Shown: positions 44,147 through 52,920 of the stretch, one piece after another
Layout: each line of letters starts with the position of its first letter
How positions within the stretch are numbered: the first letter of the stretch is position 1
NCBI RefSeq assembly: GCF_028622115.1
Contig: NZ_CP097263.1
Span: 1,674,001 to 1,738,000, forward strand
Reading direction: 5' to 3'
From: Kutzneria chonburiensis
GTDB taxonomy: Bacteria; Actinomycetota; Actinomycetes; Mycobacteriales; Pseudonocardiaceae
Length of the DNA stretch: 64,000 nt
Translations under genes and position numbers: made by a program
The notes under the pieces: model-generated
Told to the model about the DNA's origin: nothing
The model's input: the letters and a program-made list of their open reading frames with translations, nothing else
Databases searched by the model: none

Positions 44147-45390
44147 CAGTAGAACCGTCCTTCGTCGCTGACGAACAGCTGCTCGCCGGCGGGCCCGCCG
44201 CAGGTGTCGCAATGCCCGGCGACGCCGGGCACCACCGCGCCGAAGACCGCGAGATCACGGGAGCAGCTTCCGCACACCGAGCGCAGATGACCGCCTTCGG
44301 CCATGCCGGACTCGAACACCGCCGTCGCCCTGGTGGCCAACCTGGCGTCGGCGGCCGCCAAGAGGTCGCGAACCTGTTGCGGCTCGGGAAGTTCCGGTAG
44401 CTCCACGCGGGCCATCGGCAGTCGGGTGCACACCGCGACCGCCTCACGTGCTCGGCCCAGACCGATGACGAGCGGCACTCCGCGGCGGTGCCAGGCCCGC
44501 TCCGCCCGATCCCGTCCGGCCGCCTGCCCGGCGACCACGACATCGCACCGCAATCCACCGGCCCGCAGTCGGGACAACCAGTCGTCGGCACCGTGCTCCG
44601 GGGGCAGCGTGACACCTACCTGTGTCGGGGCGATCGCGCTGGGCAGAACGAGACCTCGAGCGTCCGCGTGCAGCATCGCTGTCGTTGCCAGAATTTTTCC
44701 GGTGAAGCCGACATCGATCACGTCCTGCTCGACGCCGAGCGCAGACCGCAGTTCGTCGGTGAGCACGTACAGGGTGGCGAGCACGGTAGGCCGTTTGTTC
44801 GGGAGCACGGCGACCGTGAGGTAGGACAGCTTGCCGTAACCGGCCAACGCCGGAGTTCTCACGGTCACCGTCGGGATTCCGATGGCGGCCAGCAGGTCTT
44901 CGACGATGGTCGCGTACGCGGTCAGCAATGACTCGGCGTCGGCCGCCGCCACGATGTGATTGAGCTCGACCACCGGCCAGATGCTGCGGTCCCGGAACAG
45001 CGGCGGGGTCTTGCCCGGCGCGTCCCTGATCACCTCGCCGATCGACACCACCGGACCGCGCTGGGCCGCCCGAGACCAGCCGGTGACGACCGTGACGATG
45101 TTGTCCGAACGGAACTGCACGCCCCGGTGCCCCGGTAGGTCCCGCACGTCGTAGACGTTGTCGTAGGCGCCGAACACCTGCCGGCCGGCCGCGGCATCCG
45201 CGAGGAACCCGTGTTGCAGGACGGTTGGCTCGCCGTGGCGCGCGACGAGATCCAGAAAGAGGTCGGTGAGCAGGCGCACGGCCTGGATGCCGGCGGCCCG
45301 CCACAACGGGATGCCTTTGATCATGGGCGGGCCGGTGATGAATTCGGCCGCGTGCAAGGCCTGGGCGTAGGGGAGCGGCCACGTCAGCAC
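44146..45390 (-). CDS. Prolyl-tRNA synthetase-like class II protein
   Basis: About 414 residues. It aligns by eye with archaeal/eukaryotic-type ProRS: IKGIPLWRAAGIQAVRLL, the segment TGKILATTAMLHADARGLVL then PSAIAPTQVGVTLP, an anticodon-binding-like domain (GVPLVIGLGRAREAVAV) and a C-terminal zinc module (CGSCSRD, HCDTCGG). Where ProRS has the motif-2 R-x-REF-x-W-x-E pattern this protein reads FRDRSIWPVVELNH, so the catalytic site may be altered. The N-terminus is short. Start GTG 45390 overlaps the upstream stop; GTG 45423 is possible. It may act as an amide ligase, a tRNA-editing partner or a resistance factor. Confidence 0.72.
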   Translation of the reverse strand: MLTWPLPYAQALHAAEFITGPPMIKGIPLWRAAGIQAVRLLTDLFLDLVARHGEPTVLQHGFLADAAAGRQVFGAYDNVYDVRDLPGHRGVQFRSDNIVTVVTGWSRAAQRGPVVSIGEVIRDAPGKTPPLFRDRSIWPVVELNHIVAAADAESLLTAYATIVEDLLAAIGIPTVTVRTPALAGYGKLSYLTVAVLPNKRPTVLATLYVLTDELRSALGVEQDVIDVGFTGKILATTAMLHADARGLVLPSAIAPTQVGVTLPPEHGADDWLSRLRAGGLRCDVVVAGQAAGRDRAERAWHRRGVPLVIGLGRAREAVAVCTRLPMARVELPELPEPQQVRDLLAAADARLATRATAVFESGMAEGGHLRSVCGSCSRDLAVFGAVVPGVAGHCDTCGGPAGEQLFVSDEGRFY

Positions 45391-45824
45391 CGCCCCTCGG
45401 GCATTCGGTCCAGCGTCGCACACACCCGCAGCTCGCGGCCGTGACGGCCGAGCCCGACCGAGCTACAGGCCCGCACGCTCGACAGCGCCGCGTTCACCCT
45501 GTCCAGCACGCCTTCCATCTCGCTGTGTGGCAGTACTGCCTGTAGCAGCAGCAGTTCGGCGACTTCGCGACCGTCATGCAGGCCCCAGCCGACCGAGTAC
45601 CAGCGGCCCACGGCGGCGCTCCGGATCGGGTCGACCAGGTCGAAGCCGGTGCCGAACGAGCGAAGGCACCACCGAGCTCCGTCGACGCTGGTCCGCACGG
45701 TGACCGGGTATCGCATCCGCCTCGGGTTGTTGGCCGGGATGGCGGGCAGCGCAAGCAGTTCCTCGAACCCCAGGTTGTCCAGTGCCGACATCACGGCCTT
45801 GGTCGGGGCGGTGGCATAGAGCAT
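45384..45824 (-). CDS. Protein of unknown function
   Basis: 146 residues that I do not recognise. The protein is mixed alpha/beta with no signal peptide or membrane segment. It has an Arg- and Trp-rich middle (DGARWCLRSFGTGFDL, GRWYSVGWGLHDGREVAELL). A GGAGGTAG site precedes the ATG by a few bases, and the end overlaps the ProRS-like start, so it is a real coupled gene of the operon. Its place between two synthetase-like proteins suggests a partner of one of them; that is only inference. Confidence 0.7.
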   Translation of the reverse strand: MLYATAPTKAVMSALDNLGFEELLALPAIPANNPRRMRYPVTVRTSVDGARWCLRSFGTGFDLVDPIRSAAVGRWYSVGWGLHDGREVAELLLLQAVLPHSEMEGVLDRVNAALSSVRACSSVGLGRHGRELRVCATLDRMPEGRC

Positions 45825-45899
45825 CGGGCTACCTCCGTCGTGCGCGAGCCGAAGTCCCGGCGACCTGGCGTCATCGCCGTGCGCTGACTCCTGCTGGGA

Positions 45900-46916
45900 T
45901 CAGGGAATCGAGATCTCGCCGTTGTAGCGCTCGACCAGTTGCAGATCGCGGATGTCCGGGTGGCGCAGCACCCACATCAGGAAACGCTCGACGCCCATGC
46001 CGAAGCCGCTCGTGTGCAGCGGGCGGTGCTCCTTCATGTCGACATACCACTGGTAATCGCATTCCGGCACGCCGTGACCCCGTAGCGCGGCCCGCACGTC
46101 TTCGGCCAGCGTGTGCCGTTCGCCGCAGCCGATCACCTCACCTGGACCAAGGAGGAGGTCCGCGTTGAGCGCCTTCTCCCCGGAGGCGTCGACGGCTTGG
46201 TAGAAGGGCACGGAGAGCTGGTCGTAGTGGTCCAGCCAGACGCCGGGCCCGTACTGCTGAATCAACTTCTGCTCACCGGCGCGCGTGATCGTGCGCCACC
46301 CGTCGTGAGTCTGGAAGCACGTCGAATCCCCGTCCAGGGCGTGCACGGCGTCGTCGAACGTCATCCTGGTGGTGGTGGAGTCCAGGAAGCTCTCGATGTG
46401 CGCGATGCCGCCGGCCAACGGGCCGACCTTGGGGGACAGCTGCTCCAGCACGGCCCGCGCGAGGTGGCGGATGTAGTCGTCGGCCACGGCGATGACGGTG
46501 TCGAGATCACCAGGGATCTCGGCCTCGCTGTGGAAGAACTGGCTCAGATGGGTTCCGTCGGCCTGCTCGCCCCGGAAACTGGGCATCAGGTAGTAACAGC
46601 CGTCCTCGGCCAGGCGGCAGCCGTACTCCAGCATGAACTGCATGGAATCCGCGAGGTAGGTCGGTATGCCGAACATGTCGATCATGACCGGAAGGGAGTC
46701 GCTGCCAAGGCCCATCGGTGAGGAGACCGAGCTGGTGGTCACCGGCAGGTGCAGCGCGCGAACCCGGCGTCGCCGCCAGAACTGCGCCGTCTCGTAGTTG
46801 ACCAGGTCTTGCAGTTCGACCAGGCAGGAGTACAGCGGCTGATCGAGGATCGCCAAGTAGCGCTGGCCGGCGTCGGCGGCACGCCGTAGGGGTACGGATT
46901 TGGCGACAGCAGTCAC
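45900..46916 (-). CDS. Asparaginyl-tRNA synthetase-like protein without anticodon domain (archaeal asparagine synthetase-like)
   Basis: 338 residues of class II AspRS/AsnRS catalytic core only. Motif 2 is seen as LMPSFRGEQADGTHLSQFFH then SEAEI (Arg115, Glu117) and motif 3 as GFGMGVERFLMWVL near residue 304. The N-terminal OB-fold that binds the anticodon is missing, as in archaeal asparagine synthetase (an AsnRS paralogue). It may form an aminoacyl adenylate and pass it to ammonia, an amine or a carrier instead of tRNA. The GTG at 46916 sits five bases after GGAGG and overlaps the stop of a 38-codon ORF. Confidence 0.8.
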   Translation of the reverse strand: MTAVAKSVPLRRAADAGQRYLAILDQPLYSCLVELQDLVNYETAQFWRRRRVRALHLPVTTSSVSSPMGLGSDSLPVMIDMFGIPTYLADSMQFMLEYGCRLAEDGCYYLMPSFRGEQADGTHLSQFFHSEAEIPGDLDTVIAVADDYIRHLARAVLEQLSPKVGPLAGGIAHIESFLDSTTTRMTFDDAVHALDGDSTCFQTHDGWRTITRAGEQKLIQQYGPGVWLDHYDQLSVPFYQAVDASGEKALNADLLLGPGEVIGCGERHTLAEDVRAALRGHGVPECDYQWYVDMKEHRPLHTSGFGMGVERFLMWVLRHPDIRDLQLVERYNGEISIP

Positions 46917-47029
46917 AGGGACCTCCACGGTAGATCGGGGTGGTGGGCGCCGGTCGGTGTGCTCGGCTTGCCCGGAATCCTGATCGCCATGCCCTCGTCG
47001 GGCGTCTCGGCGGGTGATGTCAGGTTCAT
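46913..47029 (-). CDS. Small ORF coupled to the AsnRS-like gene (38 aa, candidate peptide)
   Basis: The frame starts at ATG 47029 with MNLTSPAETPDEGMAIRI and ends HHPDLPWRSL. Its stop overlaps the AsnRS-like GTG (GTGA), and the AsnRS ribosome site lies inside its last codons. About 84 percent of its codons end in G or C, close to true genes nearby. The upstream AGAGG is close to the ATG (two bases), a weak point. It could be a leader peptide for translational control or a substrate peptide for the ATP-grasp ligases. No similarity recognised. Confidence 0.35.
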   Translation of the reverse strand: MNLTSPAETPDEGMAIRIPGKPSTPTGAHHPDLPWRSL

Positions 47030-47354
47030 GACCTCTGCTCGATGTGAACCTAGCTCACCGAACCATCCCGAACATGCGGCGAACGGCAGGAGGGAAGCGG
47101 TGGCGTTCGTTTGTTGCATGTTCTGACCTGTTTCCAACCGATCTGGCCACCGTTGCGCGCCGACAGTCTGTGCGCCGAGTGTCTGATATGGACAGTTGTG
47201 GTCCGAGGCGGCGGAATGCGCTCGCACGTAAGCAAAGTCGGACAAGCGCGCACTGGTCTGCCGTCGCACGTACGGTCTATGGTGGTGTCGTTGGGTGACC
47301 CGGTCGGTCACGTTGGCCCGCTCATGCGAGCACCGAGAGTCTGGAACTTCCGCT
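47030..47354. promoter_or_regulatory. Divergent intergenic region between the main operon and the MFS gene
   Basis: About 325 bases with lower GC than the flanks and no convincing gene. It must hold the promoter of the leftward operon and of the rightward MFS gene. I see no clear operator palindrome and no regulator gene in the cluster, so control probably comes from elsewhere. Confidence 0.45.
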
Positions 47355-48620
47355 ATGTTCGGCTGGTTACGCCCTCCCGCGCCGCTGACAAGGCGACTGG
47401 CCTTGCAGGCCGCGCTGTTCGCCCTCGGGCACGGCACCTTCCTTTCCGGCAGCGCGGTCTTCTTCACGCAGATCGTCGGCCTGTCGCCGGCCGAGGTCGG
47501 CCTTGGCCTGACGATCGCCGGCGCGGTGGTGTTTCTCGCGGCGGTGCCGCTGGGCCGGGCGGTCGACCATGTGGGGCCGAAGAAGATGTGGGCGATCGCG
47601 GCAGCGGTGCAGGGAGCGCTGTACCTGGTGTACCCGTGCGTCCATGGCTTCTGGGGCTACGTGCTGGTCATCCTGATGGTCGAACTCGCTGACACGGCCG
47701 GTATCGCGGCTCGCGGGGCGTACACCCTCAACGCCTTCCCGAACGGTGAACGGGTCAAGTCCCTGGCCTATATGCGAGGTGCCCTCAACCTCGGCTGCGC
47801 CGTCGGCGCGTTGCTGAGCGGACTGGCGCTGGCCAGCGGCAGCGAGGCCATCGTCCGGGCAATCCCGCTCGGCACCGCTGTGGTTCTGTTGGTGAACGCG
47901 GTTCTGATCACCCGACTGCCGGTCGTCGCGTCCGGCGCCGTGGCGCCCCGGCTCGACGGACCGGTGCTGAGGACCCTTGGCGCGTTGCGTAACCGAGGAT
48001 TCCTCGCGGTCAGCGTATTGAGCGGGGTCCTGAGCACCAACCAGGTCTTGTTGAGCGTGGTCATCCCGCTGTGGCTCGTGCGGGACACCGACGCCCCGCA
48101 CTGGCTGCTGGCCTGGCTGTTCGGCACCAACACCGTGTTGGTCGTGCTGTTGCAGGTGGCCGCTTCGCGCGGGGCGAACACTGTCGCCGGTGCGTTGCGC
48201 GCGGCCTTGCGCAGCGCCATCTTTCTGGTGGCATCCTGCCTCGTGGTGATGCTGACCGGCACCACGATCGGCTGGATCACGGCCGGGCTGATCTGGTTGG
48301 GACATGTTGCGCTCACCGCCGCCGAACTGTTCGGCGCCGCGGCGGACTGGGGTCTCACATCCGAACTGTCCGACCCGGCCCGCCGCGGCGAGTATCAGGG
48401 CGTCGCCAGGGTCGGCACGACGGTGGGCACCGTGTGGGCCCCGGCTGTCTACACGTTCCTGGCCGTCAATTGGCACACCGCCGGCTGGCTGGCCATCGGT
48501 GGCATCGTCGTGGTAGCCGCCTTGGCCATGTGGCCGGCAGCCAAGGCGGCCGAGCGCTACCTGGCCAAGCACGCGGGCGTCCCAGTTGCTGACGCGATGG
48601 TCAACCGTCAGCGCCCGTGA
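47355..48620 (+). CDS. MFS transporter, second exporter of the cluster
   Basis: 421 residues with about twelve membrane helices and the MFS loop GRAVDHVGPKKMWAIAAAVQ. I start at ATG 47355 (MFGWLRPPAPLTRRLALQ). It is transcribed opposite to its neighbours and its 3' end overlaps the convergent ATP-grasp gene by 20 bases. Position inside the cluster points to export of the product or resistance. Confidence 0.85.
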   Translation: MFGWLRPPAPLTRRLALQAALFALGHGTFLSGSAVFFTQIVGLSPAEVGLGLTIAGAVVFLAAVPLGRAVDHVGPKKMWAIAAAVQGALYLVYPCVHGFWGYVLVILMVELADTAGIAARGAYTLNAFPNGERVKSLAYMRGALNLGCAVGALLSGLALASGSEAIVRAIPLGTAVVLLVNAVLITRLPVVASGAVAPRLDGPVLRTLGALRNRGFLAVSVLSGVLSTNQVLLSVVIPLWLVRDTDAPHWLLAWLFGTNTVLVVLLQVAASRGANTVAGALRAALRSAIFLVASCLVVMLTGTTIGWITAGLIWLGHVALTAAELFGAAADWGLTSELSDPARRGEYQGVARVGTTVGTVWAPAVYTFLAVNWHTAGWLAIGGIVVVAALAMWPAAKAAERYLAKHAGVPVADAMVNRQRP

Positions 48621-49815
48621 CGGTGAAGTCGAGGGCGGCCAAGGCATTCGCGGCCCGCTGACGCAGCTCCTGCTCGTCGCGCCCGGTCACCATCACCGCG
48701 GCGAAGAAGTTCTCTTTGTCCACGGACGACACCTGGTAGCCATCGATCACGTAAGCGTCCATGACACCGTCGATCGCCCGCAGCTCATCGGCGGTCGTAC
48801 GGCACCGTACGACACCGACCGATCCGGCTTCCACCGGCACGATCGCCAACAGGTCGTCGTGCCCGGCCGCCGACGGCGGGAGTCGATTCCCCAGGGCGAG
48901 GTCCAGCGAGACCTCGATCGGATCCACTCCGGACCGGTGCCGGATTGCCGCCGGGTACAGGCCGCCGCCCGGCCGGGGATTGACCTCGATCAGCCCGATG
49001 CGCCCGTCCGGTCCGACCCGGCCTTCCGCGTGCAGCCAGGTCCGGTCCAGACCGAGCTGGTCCACCAGCGCCTGAAGCCCGTGCACGAACCGGTTCACGG
49101 CGTCCGCTGGCACGCGGACCGGCGGAGACACCCGCAAGCCACGGTCGTGCAACCGGACCGAGTCGTGGTCGGGCTTGTCGGCCACGAAGGCAGGGTGGAA
49201 CCGGCCGTCGACGACGTAGCCGTCGACCGAGAACTCCTCGCCGTCCAGGAATTCCTCGAGGATGAACGGTTCTTCGCCGCGTTGGCCCAGGCCGGTGGCC
49301 ACGCTGGCCAGCTCCACCATCGAGGACGCCAGGTGCACGTCTCGCGAGGCGCCGCTGACCACGGCCGGTTTGACCACGACCGGGTACTCCGTAGGGGGAT
49401 TGGCGGCAATCTCCCTGACAGTGCCCGCCGTCCACCGGATCGGGAACACACCGGCCGCATCCGCGGCTCGGCGTACCTCGGCCTTGTCGGTCAACGCGGC
49501 CACGCCGGCGGTGGGGTCGGCGAGGCCGAGTTGGGCTATCAGCGAAGCTCTGCGGACCACGAGCGACTCGACCATGTTGACCACCGCGTCGGCACGGATG
49601 CCGGCGTGGTCAAGCGCATCCGCGACGGCCTCGTCACCGCCGTCCCAGTCGACCATCACGTGATCGTCACAAGCCTCGGCGTTGGGATCGTCGGCCACCT
49701 CCGACAACAGCACGACCCGCCACCCGCGTCGCCGCATCGCGGAAGCCAGGACCCGCACCCCGCCCGCCAGCTTGGCGGACAGCAGCAGCGCGGTCCCGTT
49801 GTGAGGGATACTCAT
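48601..49815 (-). CDS. ATP-grasp ligase 1
   Basis: 404 residues. ATP-grasp markers: EYPVVVKPAVVSGASRDVHL (the grasp lysine and loop), EPFILEEFLDGEEFSVDGYV, and the metal-binding IGLIEVNPRPGGGLYPAAIR. The family forms carboxylate-amine bonds through an acyl phosphate, as in L-amino-acid ligases and carnosine synthase. The ATG overlaps the stop of the second ATP-grasp gene (ATGA), so the two probably act in succession or as a pair, for example to join amino acids to the PKS/NRPS product. Confidence 0.88.
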   Translation of the reverse strand: MSIPHNGTALLLSAKLAGGVRVLASAMRRRGWRVVLLSEVADDPNAEACDDHVMVDWDGGDEAVADALDHAGIRADAVVNMVESLVVRRASLIAQLGLADPTAGVAALTDKAEVRRAADAAGVFPIRWTAGTVREIAANPPTEYPVVVKPAVVSGASRDVHLASSMVELASVATGLGQRGEEPFILEEFLDGEEFSVDGYVVDGRFHPAFVADKPDHDSVRLHDRGLRVSPPVRVPADAVNRFVHGLQALVDQLGLDRTWLHAEGRVGPDGRIGLIEVNPRPGGGLYPAAIRHRSGVDPIEVSLDLALGNRLPPSAAGHDDLLAIVPVEAGSVGVVRCRTTADELRAIDGVMDAYVIDGYQVSSVDKENFFAAVMVTGRDEQELRQRAANALAALDFTVTGADG

Positions 49816-51095
49816 CCGCTCGGACTGATGTCGTCGTGCTCGACCGGCACGGTGCGCACCGGCAGCGCTTGGGGAATCGTCTTGAACAGCTGGTGCAGCT
49901 CGTCGGCGGTGTCGGCGCCGACGAAGGCGAACGCGACCCACTCCGAGGGATGCCGCATCTGCAGCACATCGCCCTCACCGCGCCAGACCTGAGCCTGGAT
50001 CACCCCGGGCGTCGCCTCGATCTCCGCGACGGTGGGAACCTCGACGATCCGGCCCGGGCCGTCCGGCCGCAGGTGCAGCACGCCCAGGTACGGCGCGTCC
50101 GGGCGGGGCGGTTCGGTCCGACCGTCGATCGCGATGTCGGCCATGGCCGACCAGATCGGACGGCCCATCGCATGGCTGATCAGACCGCTCACCCAGCCGC
50201 CGCCGACGCGGCTGGCGATCTCGGAGAAGACGAGCCGGCCGTCCGGCTGGCGGAACACCTCGAGGTGGATCATGGTCTCGGTCAGGTCGAGACCGTCCAT
50301 GACCTGCTTGGTGAGCGCCTCCAGTTCCGCGTACAGCTCCGGGTGGTCCTCTCGACACAGCAGCTCGCTGCCGTCGGTGTTGAGCTGTCCGTATTGGACT
50401 GTCAGTCGCGGCGCGAAGTACCGCGACACGAACAGGAAGTGCGGCCCATCCGCGCCCCAGTAGCTGTCCACATGCAGCTCCTCGCCGTCGATGTAGGTCT
50501 CGACGGTGAGTTGCCTTGAGGCCAGCTGCGGCTCGTACGCGAACGACTCGCAGATCGCCGTGAACTCCGCGGCACCGCGCGCCAGGTACGTGCTCATGGT
50601 GCCGAAACCGGCAGCCGGCTTCACCACCACGGGATAGTCGATCTGGTCGGCCAGCGCGGCCACCGCAGCCTCGTCGGACCGATCCGGCAACGAGTGGAAC
50701 GGCGGCACGGCCAGCCCCTTGACAGCCAGCAGGTGCTTCATCCACCGCTTGTCCCGCCCGGCCACCGAGCCGGGAACGCAGACGCCGAGTCCGAGCACCT
50801 CACTGAGATAACCCGCGCCCAGCTGGGAGAACTCGGTGAAGCTCACCACCTTGTCCACACCCTGGTCCTGCAACCGGATGGCCACCGCGGCCGTGCCCAG
50901 CTCTTCGAGGGCGTTGAAGCTGCTCACGACGTGCACCGACGCCGCCCTGGACAGGACCTCCTGGTCGATACCGGCGTGCGCCACGTCGAAGTCGTCCAGC
51001 ACGACGTGCACGCGGACGCGGTCGATCAGGTCCTTCGCCAACTGCGGCTGCCACTTGCACAGCACGATCGACCGCCCATTGGTCGGGCTGTTCAT
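49812..51095 (-). CDS. ATP-grasp ligase 2
   Basis: 427 residues. Markers: YPVVVKPAAGFGTMSTYLAR, QLTVETYIDGEELHVDSYWG, and LVFSEIASRVGGGWVSGLIS with the Glu/Asn-type metal site altered to E-I-A-S-R. It is closest to the amino-acid ligase group. The N-terminal domain (SIVLCKWQPQLAKDLIDRV) is the usual pre-grasp fold. I choose ATG 51095; GTG 51101 is also possible. It lies 34 bases below the cupin-like gene and overlaps ATP-grasp 1. Confidence 0.87.
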   Translation of the reverse strand: MNSPTNGRSIVLCKWQPQLAKDLIDRVRVHVVLDDFDVAHAGIDQEVLSRAASVHVVSSFNALEELGTAAVAIRLQDQGVDKVVSFTEFSQLGAGYLSEVLGLGVCVPGSVAGRDKRWMKHLLAVKGLAVPPFHSLPDRSDEAAVAALADQIDYPVVVKPAAGFGTMSTYLARGAAEFTAICESFAYEPQLASRQLTVETYIDGEELHVDSYWGADGPHFLFVSRYFAPRLTVQYGQLNTDGSELLCREDHPELYAELEALTKQVMDGLDLTETMIHLEVFRQPDGRLVFSEIASRVGGGWVSGLISHAMGRPIWSAMADIAIDGRTEPPRPDAPYLGVLHLRPDGPGRIVEVPTVAEIEATPGVIQAQVWRGEGDVLQMRHPSEWVAFAFVGADTADELHQLFKTIPQALPVRTVPVEHDDISPSG

Positions 51096-51129
51096 CGTCA
51101 CTCCCCACTCCGTTCGCGCGAACTCGCGG

Positions 51130-52227
51130 TCAGATGTTCATGAAGGCGTAGGTGCTGCCGCAGTCGAACACGTCGCCCAGGCGCAGGTTGTCGGACTCGC
51201 CTCGCAGGTACTTCGCGGTGGCGTCCAGCTTGGCGTCCCACTCCTGGGGCGTCAGTGCGACCGCCTTCTTGAGGATGTCGGAGTTGTCGCGGTGAAACTC
51301 CGCCATCGCCGGCACCATGTACGACTTGGGGATCTGGGTCGTCTCCGCGCACAGGAACAGCGTGATCGTCGGTCGGTCGGTGGCCGTGGTTCGATCCACC
51401 TCGACGTCGTGGATCTGGTCGGTGGACATGTAGTAGCTCTCGCCCTGGCTCAGCAGGAGGCGGTCTTCCAGTGTGCGCAGACGGTTGGCCGCGTACTCGT
51501 TGTGCGGTGGCCAGACGCCGTCCACCCGCTCCAAAACCATGTCGTGGTACCGATCGCCCTCGGTGTCGGCCGTCGGTTCGGCCAGCTCCTCGTAGATGGA
51601 CTGCCGCATCTGGCCCTTGGACACGTACGAGACGAACGAGAACGGGTGCGAGTGCGGCGGCTCGACGATCGCGCCCGGCTCGTGCCGCTTGGTCGACTCG
51701 AAGCCCTCGGCCGTCGGGTTGGGCTGCCAGATGTGAATGCTGGCATGCCATTCCGAGACCGGGTACCCCATGAAGTCCTCGACGCCGTCGGCCGGTGGCA
51801 CCGTGGTCGCCAGTGGGTGGTTGCCCGAGGCCAGCACGATCGACTGTCCGGCCCAGCCGTAGATGCAGTGACTGCGGCCGGACCGCGACCGTTCCGCCAC
51901 CTTGTGGTCGTCCGGCCCGCCGGTCTTCAGCGACGCCCGCATGATCTCGAGGAACGCGGCCAGGTTGTCGGCCCGGCCGAGCGTGCGCACGAAGGAGTTC
52001 ATGCGGGCGACCCGCTCCGGGCCCGCCGGTGTGTCGCGGATGTCCTCCAGCAGGTCCTGGAGATCCAGCAGGGCGCCGTTGGGGTCGTTCACGCCCTGGT
52101 CGGCGGCGGCCAGGACATCAGTGATCGATTTCTCCACCACTTGGTCGAAGTACCCTGTCGACAGCGCATTCCTTGACTCGTCCAGGGAAACCCTGTCCGG
52201 GTTCTCGTTGCCAAGCCAGTGTGCCAT
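51130..52227 (-). CDS. Cupin-like protein of unknown function
   Basis: 365 residues. A central double-stranded beta-helix is suggested by EPPHSHPFSFVSYVSKGQMR with two close histidines, YYMSTDQIHDVEVD with a third, and TLFLCAETTQIPKSY. This is a typical H-x-H ... H metal site of a non-haem iron or other metal cupin. The N-terminal third is helical and unrecognised. AGGAAGG precedes the ATG. It opens the cupin/ATP-grasp/ATP-grasp block and may oxidise an amino-acid precursor; that is inference. Confidence 0.7.
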   Translation of the reverse strand: MAHWLGNENPDRVSLDESRNALSTGYFDQVVEKSITDVLAAADQGVNDPNGALLDLQDLLEDIRDTPAGPERVARMNSFVRTLGRADNLAAFLEIMRASLKTGGPDDHKVAERSRSGRSHCIYGWAGQSIVLASGNHPLATTVPPADGVEDFMGYPVSEWHASIHIWQPNPTAEGFESTKRHEPGAIVEPPHSHPFSFVSYVSKGQMRQSIYEELAEPTADTEGDRYHDMVLERVDGVWPPHNEYAANRLRTLEDRLLLSQGESYYMSTDQIHDVEVDRTTATDRPTITLFLCAETTQIPKSYMVPAMAEFHRDNSDILKKAVALTPQEWDAKLDATAKYLRGESDNLRLGDVFDCGSTYAFMNI

Positions 52228-52397
52228 CGCTCATGCCTTCCTTCTGTAGTCCGTTCACATGACGGCCGTAAGGTCAGTGCGGCCGGCTTCGGGTGCGGGT
52301 AGTTCTCGTCGCGGCCGCCGAGCTTGTTGCCGGCACTCACCTTGCGGCTAATGCGTCGGCCATCGGCATCATCATGACGCTCCCTCATGATTACCGG

Positions 52398-52736
52398 TCA
52401 TGAGGGGCCGGTGGCCGAGACAGTACGAAGAGGCACACAATTCGAGGTGTCACGCGGCCGTGCGCACACATTGTGCCAACATCCTGGCCGATGTGTGCGC
52501 TCAGGATCCGTGGCGGATTCGGTTGTGCTGTCGCTGAAATCGCGGGCGGCGTAAGCACTTCCGCCGACGGCCTGGAACCGTCCGGTCCAGCCGGTGTCGG
52601 GAAGGTCGATCGTGGTGCGGGCCGGGGCCGCGACCGGAAGACTCACGCGGGTCCGGGTGCTCGCGGCGGCCTCGGGCAGCGGCACCAGCACCGCCGGCGG
52701 TATGAGCGCGGCGATCACGCCTGGTCTTCGGTTCAT
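52398..52736 (-). pseudogene. Secreted tannase/feruloyl-esterase-like N-terminal fragment
   Basis: 112 codons. A signal peptide (MNRRPGVIAALIPPAVLVPL) is followed by IDLPDTGWTGRFQAVGGSAY, like the start of tannase/feruloyl esterases (L-P-x-x-W-x-GRF-x-VGG). The remainder does not match and the enzyme's catalytic part is absent. The family normally exceeds 450 residues, so this is probably a broken gene; a short secreted protein is the alternative. Confidence 0.35.
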
Positions 52737-52920
52737 GGCGGAAACGTAATCGACAGGGCACGGGAATGACCGCCGTGCCACGGATCCGGCCACAGTCGGA
52801 CCGAACCCGTTGGTGTGCTTACCGGCCGACCTACGGCGACAGCGTCATCCGACGCTGTCGGCCGCCGGGCACGGTTGTTACGTTGTCGCGAAACCGCCGT
52901 TCGCGCCGTGAGGAGTCCTT

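Noticed and set aside
46913-47467. Longer 184-codon frame over the AsnRS-like upstream region
   Set aside because: Only the last 38 codons show coding bias; the rest crosses the promoter region and the divergent MFS start.
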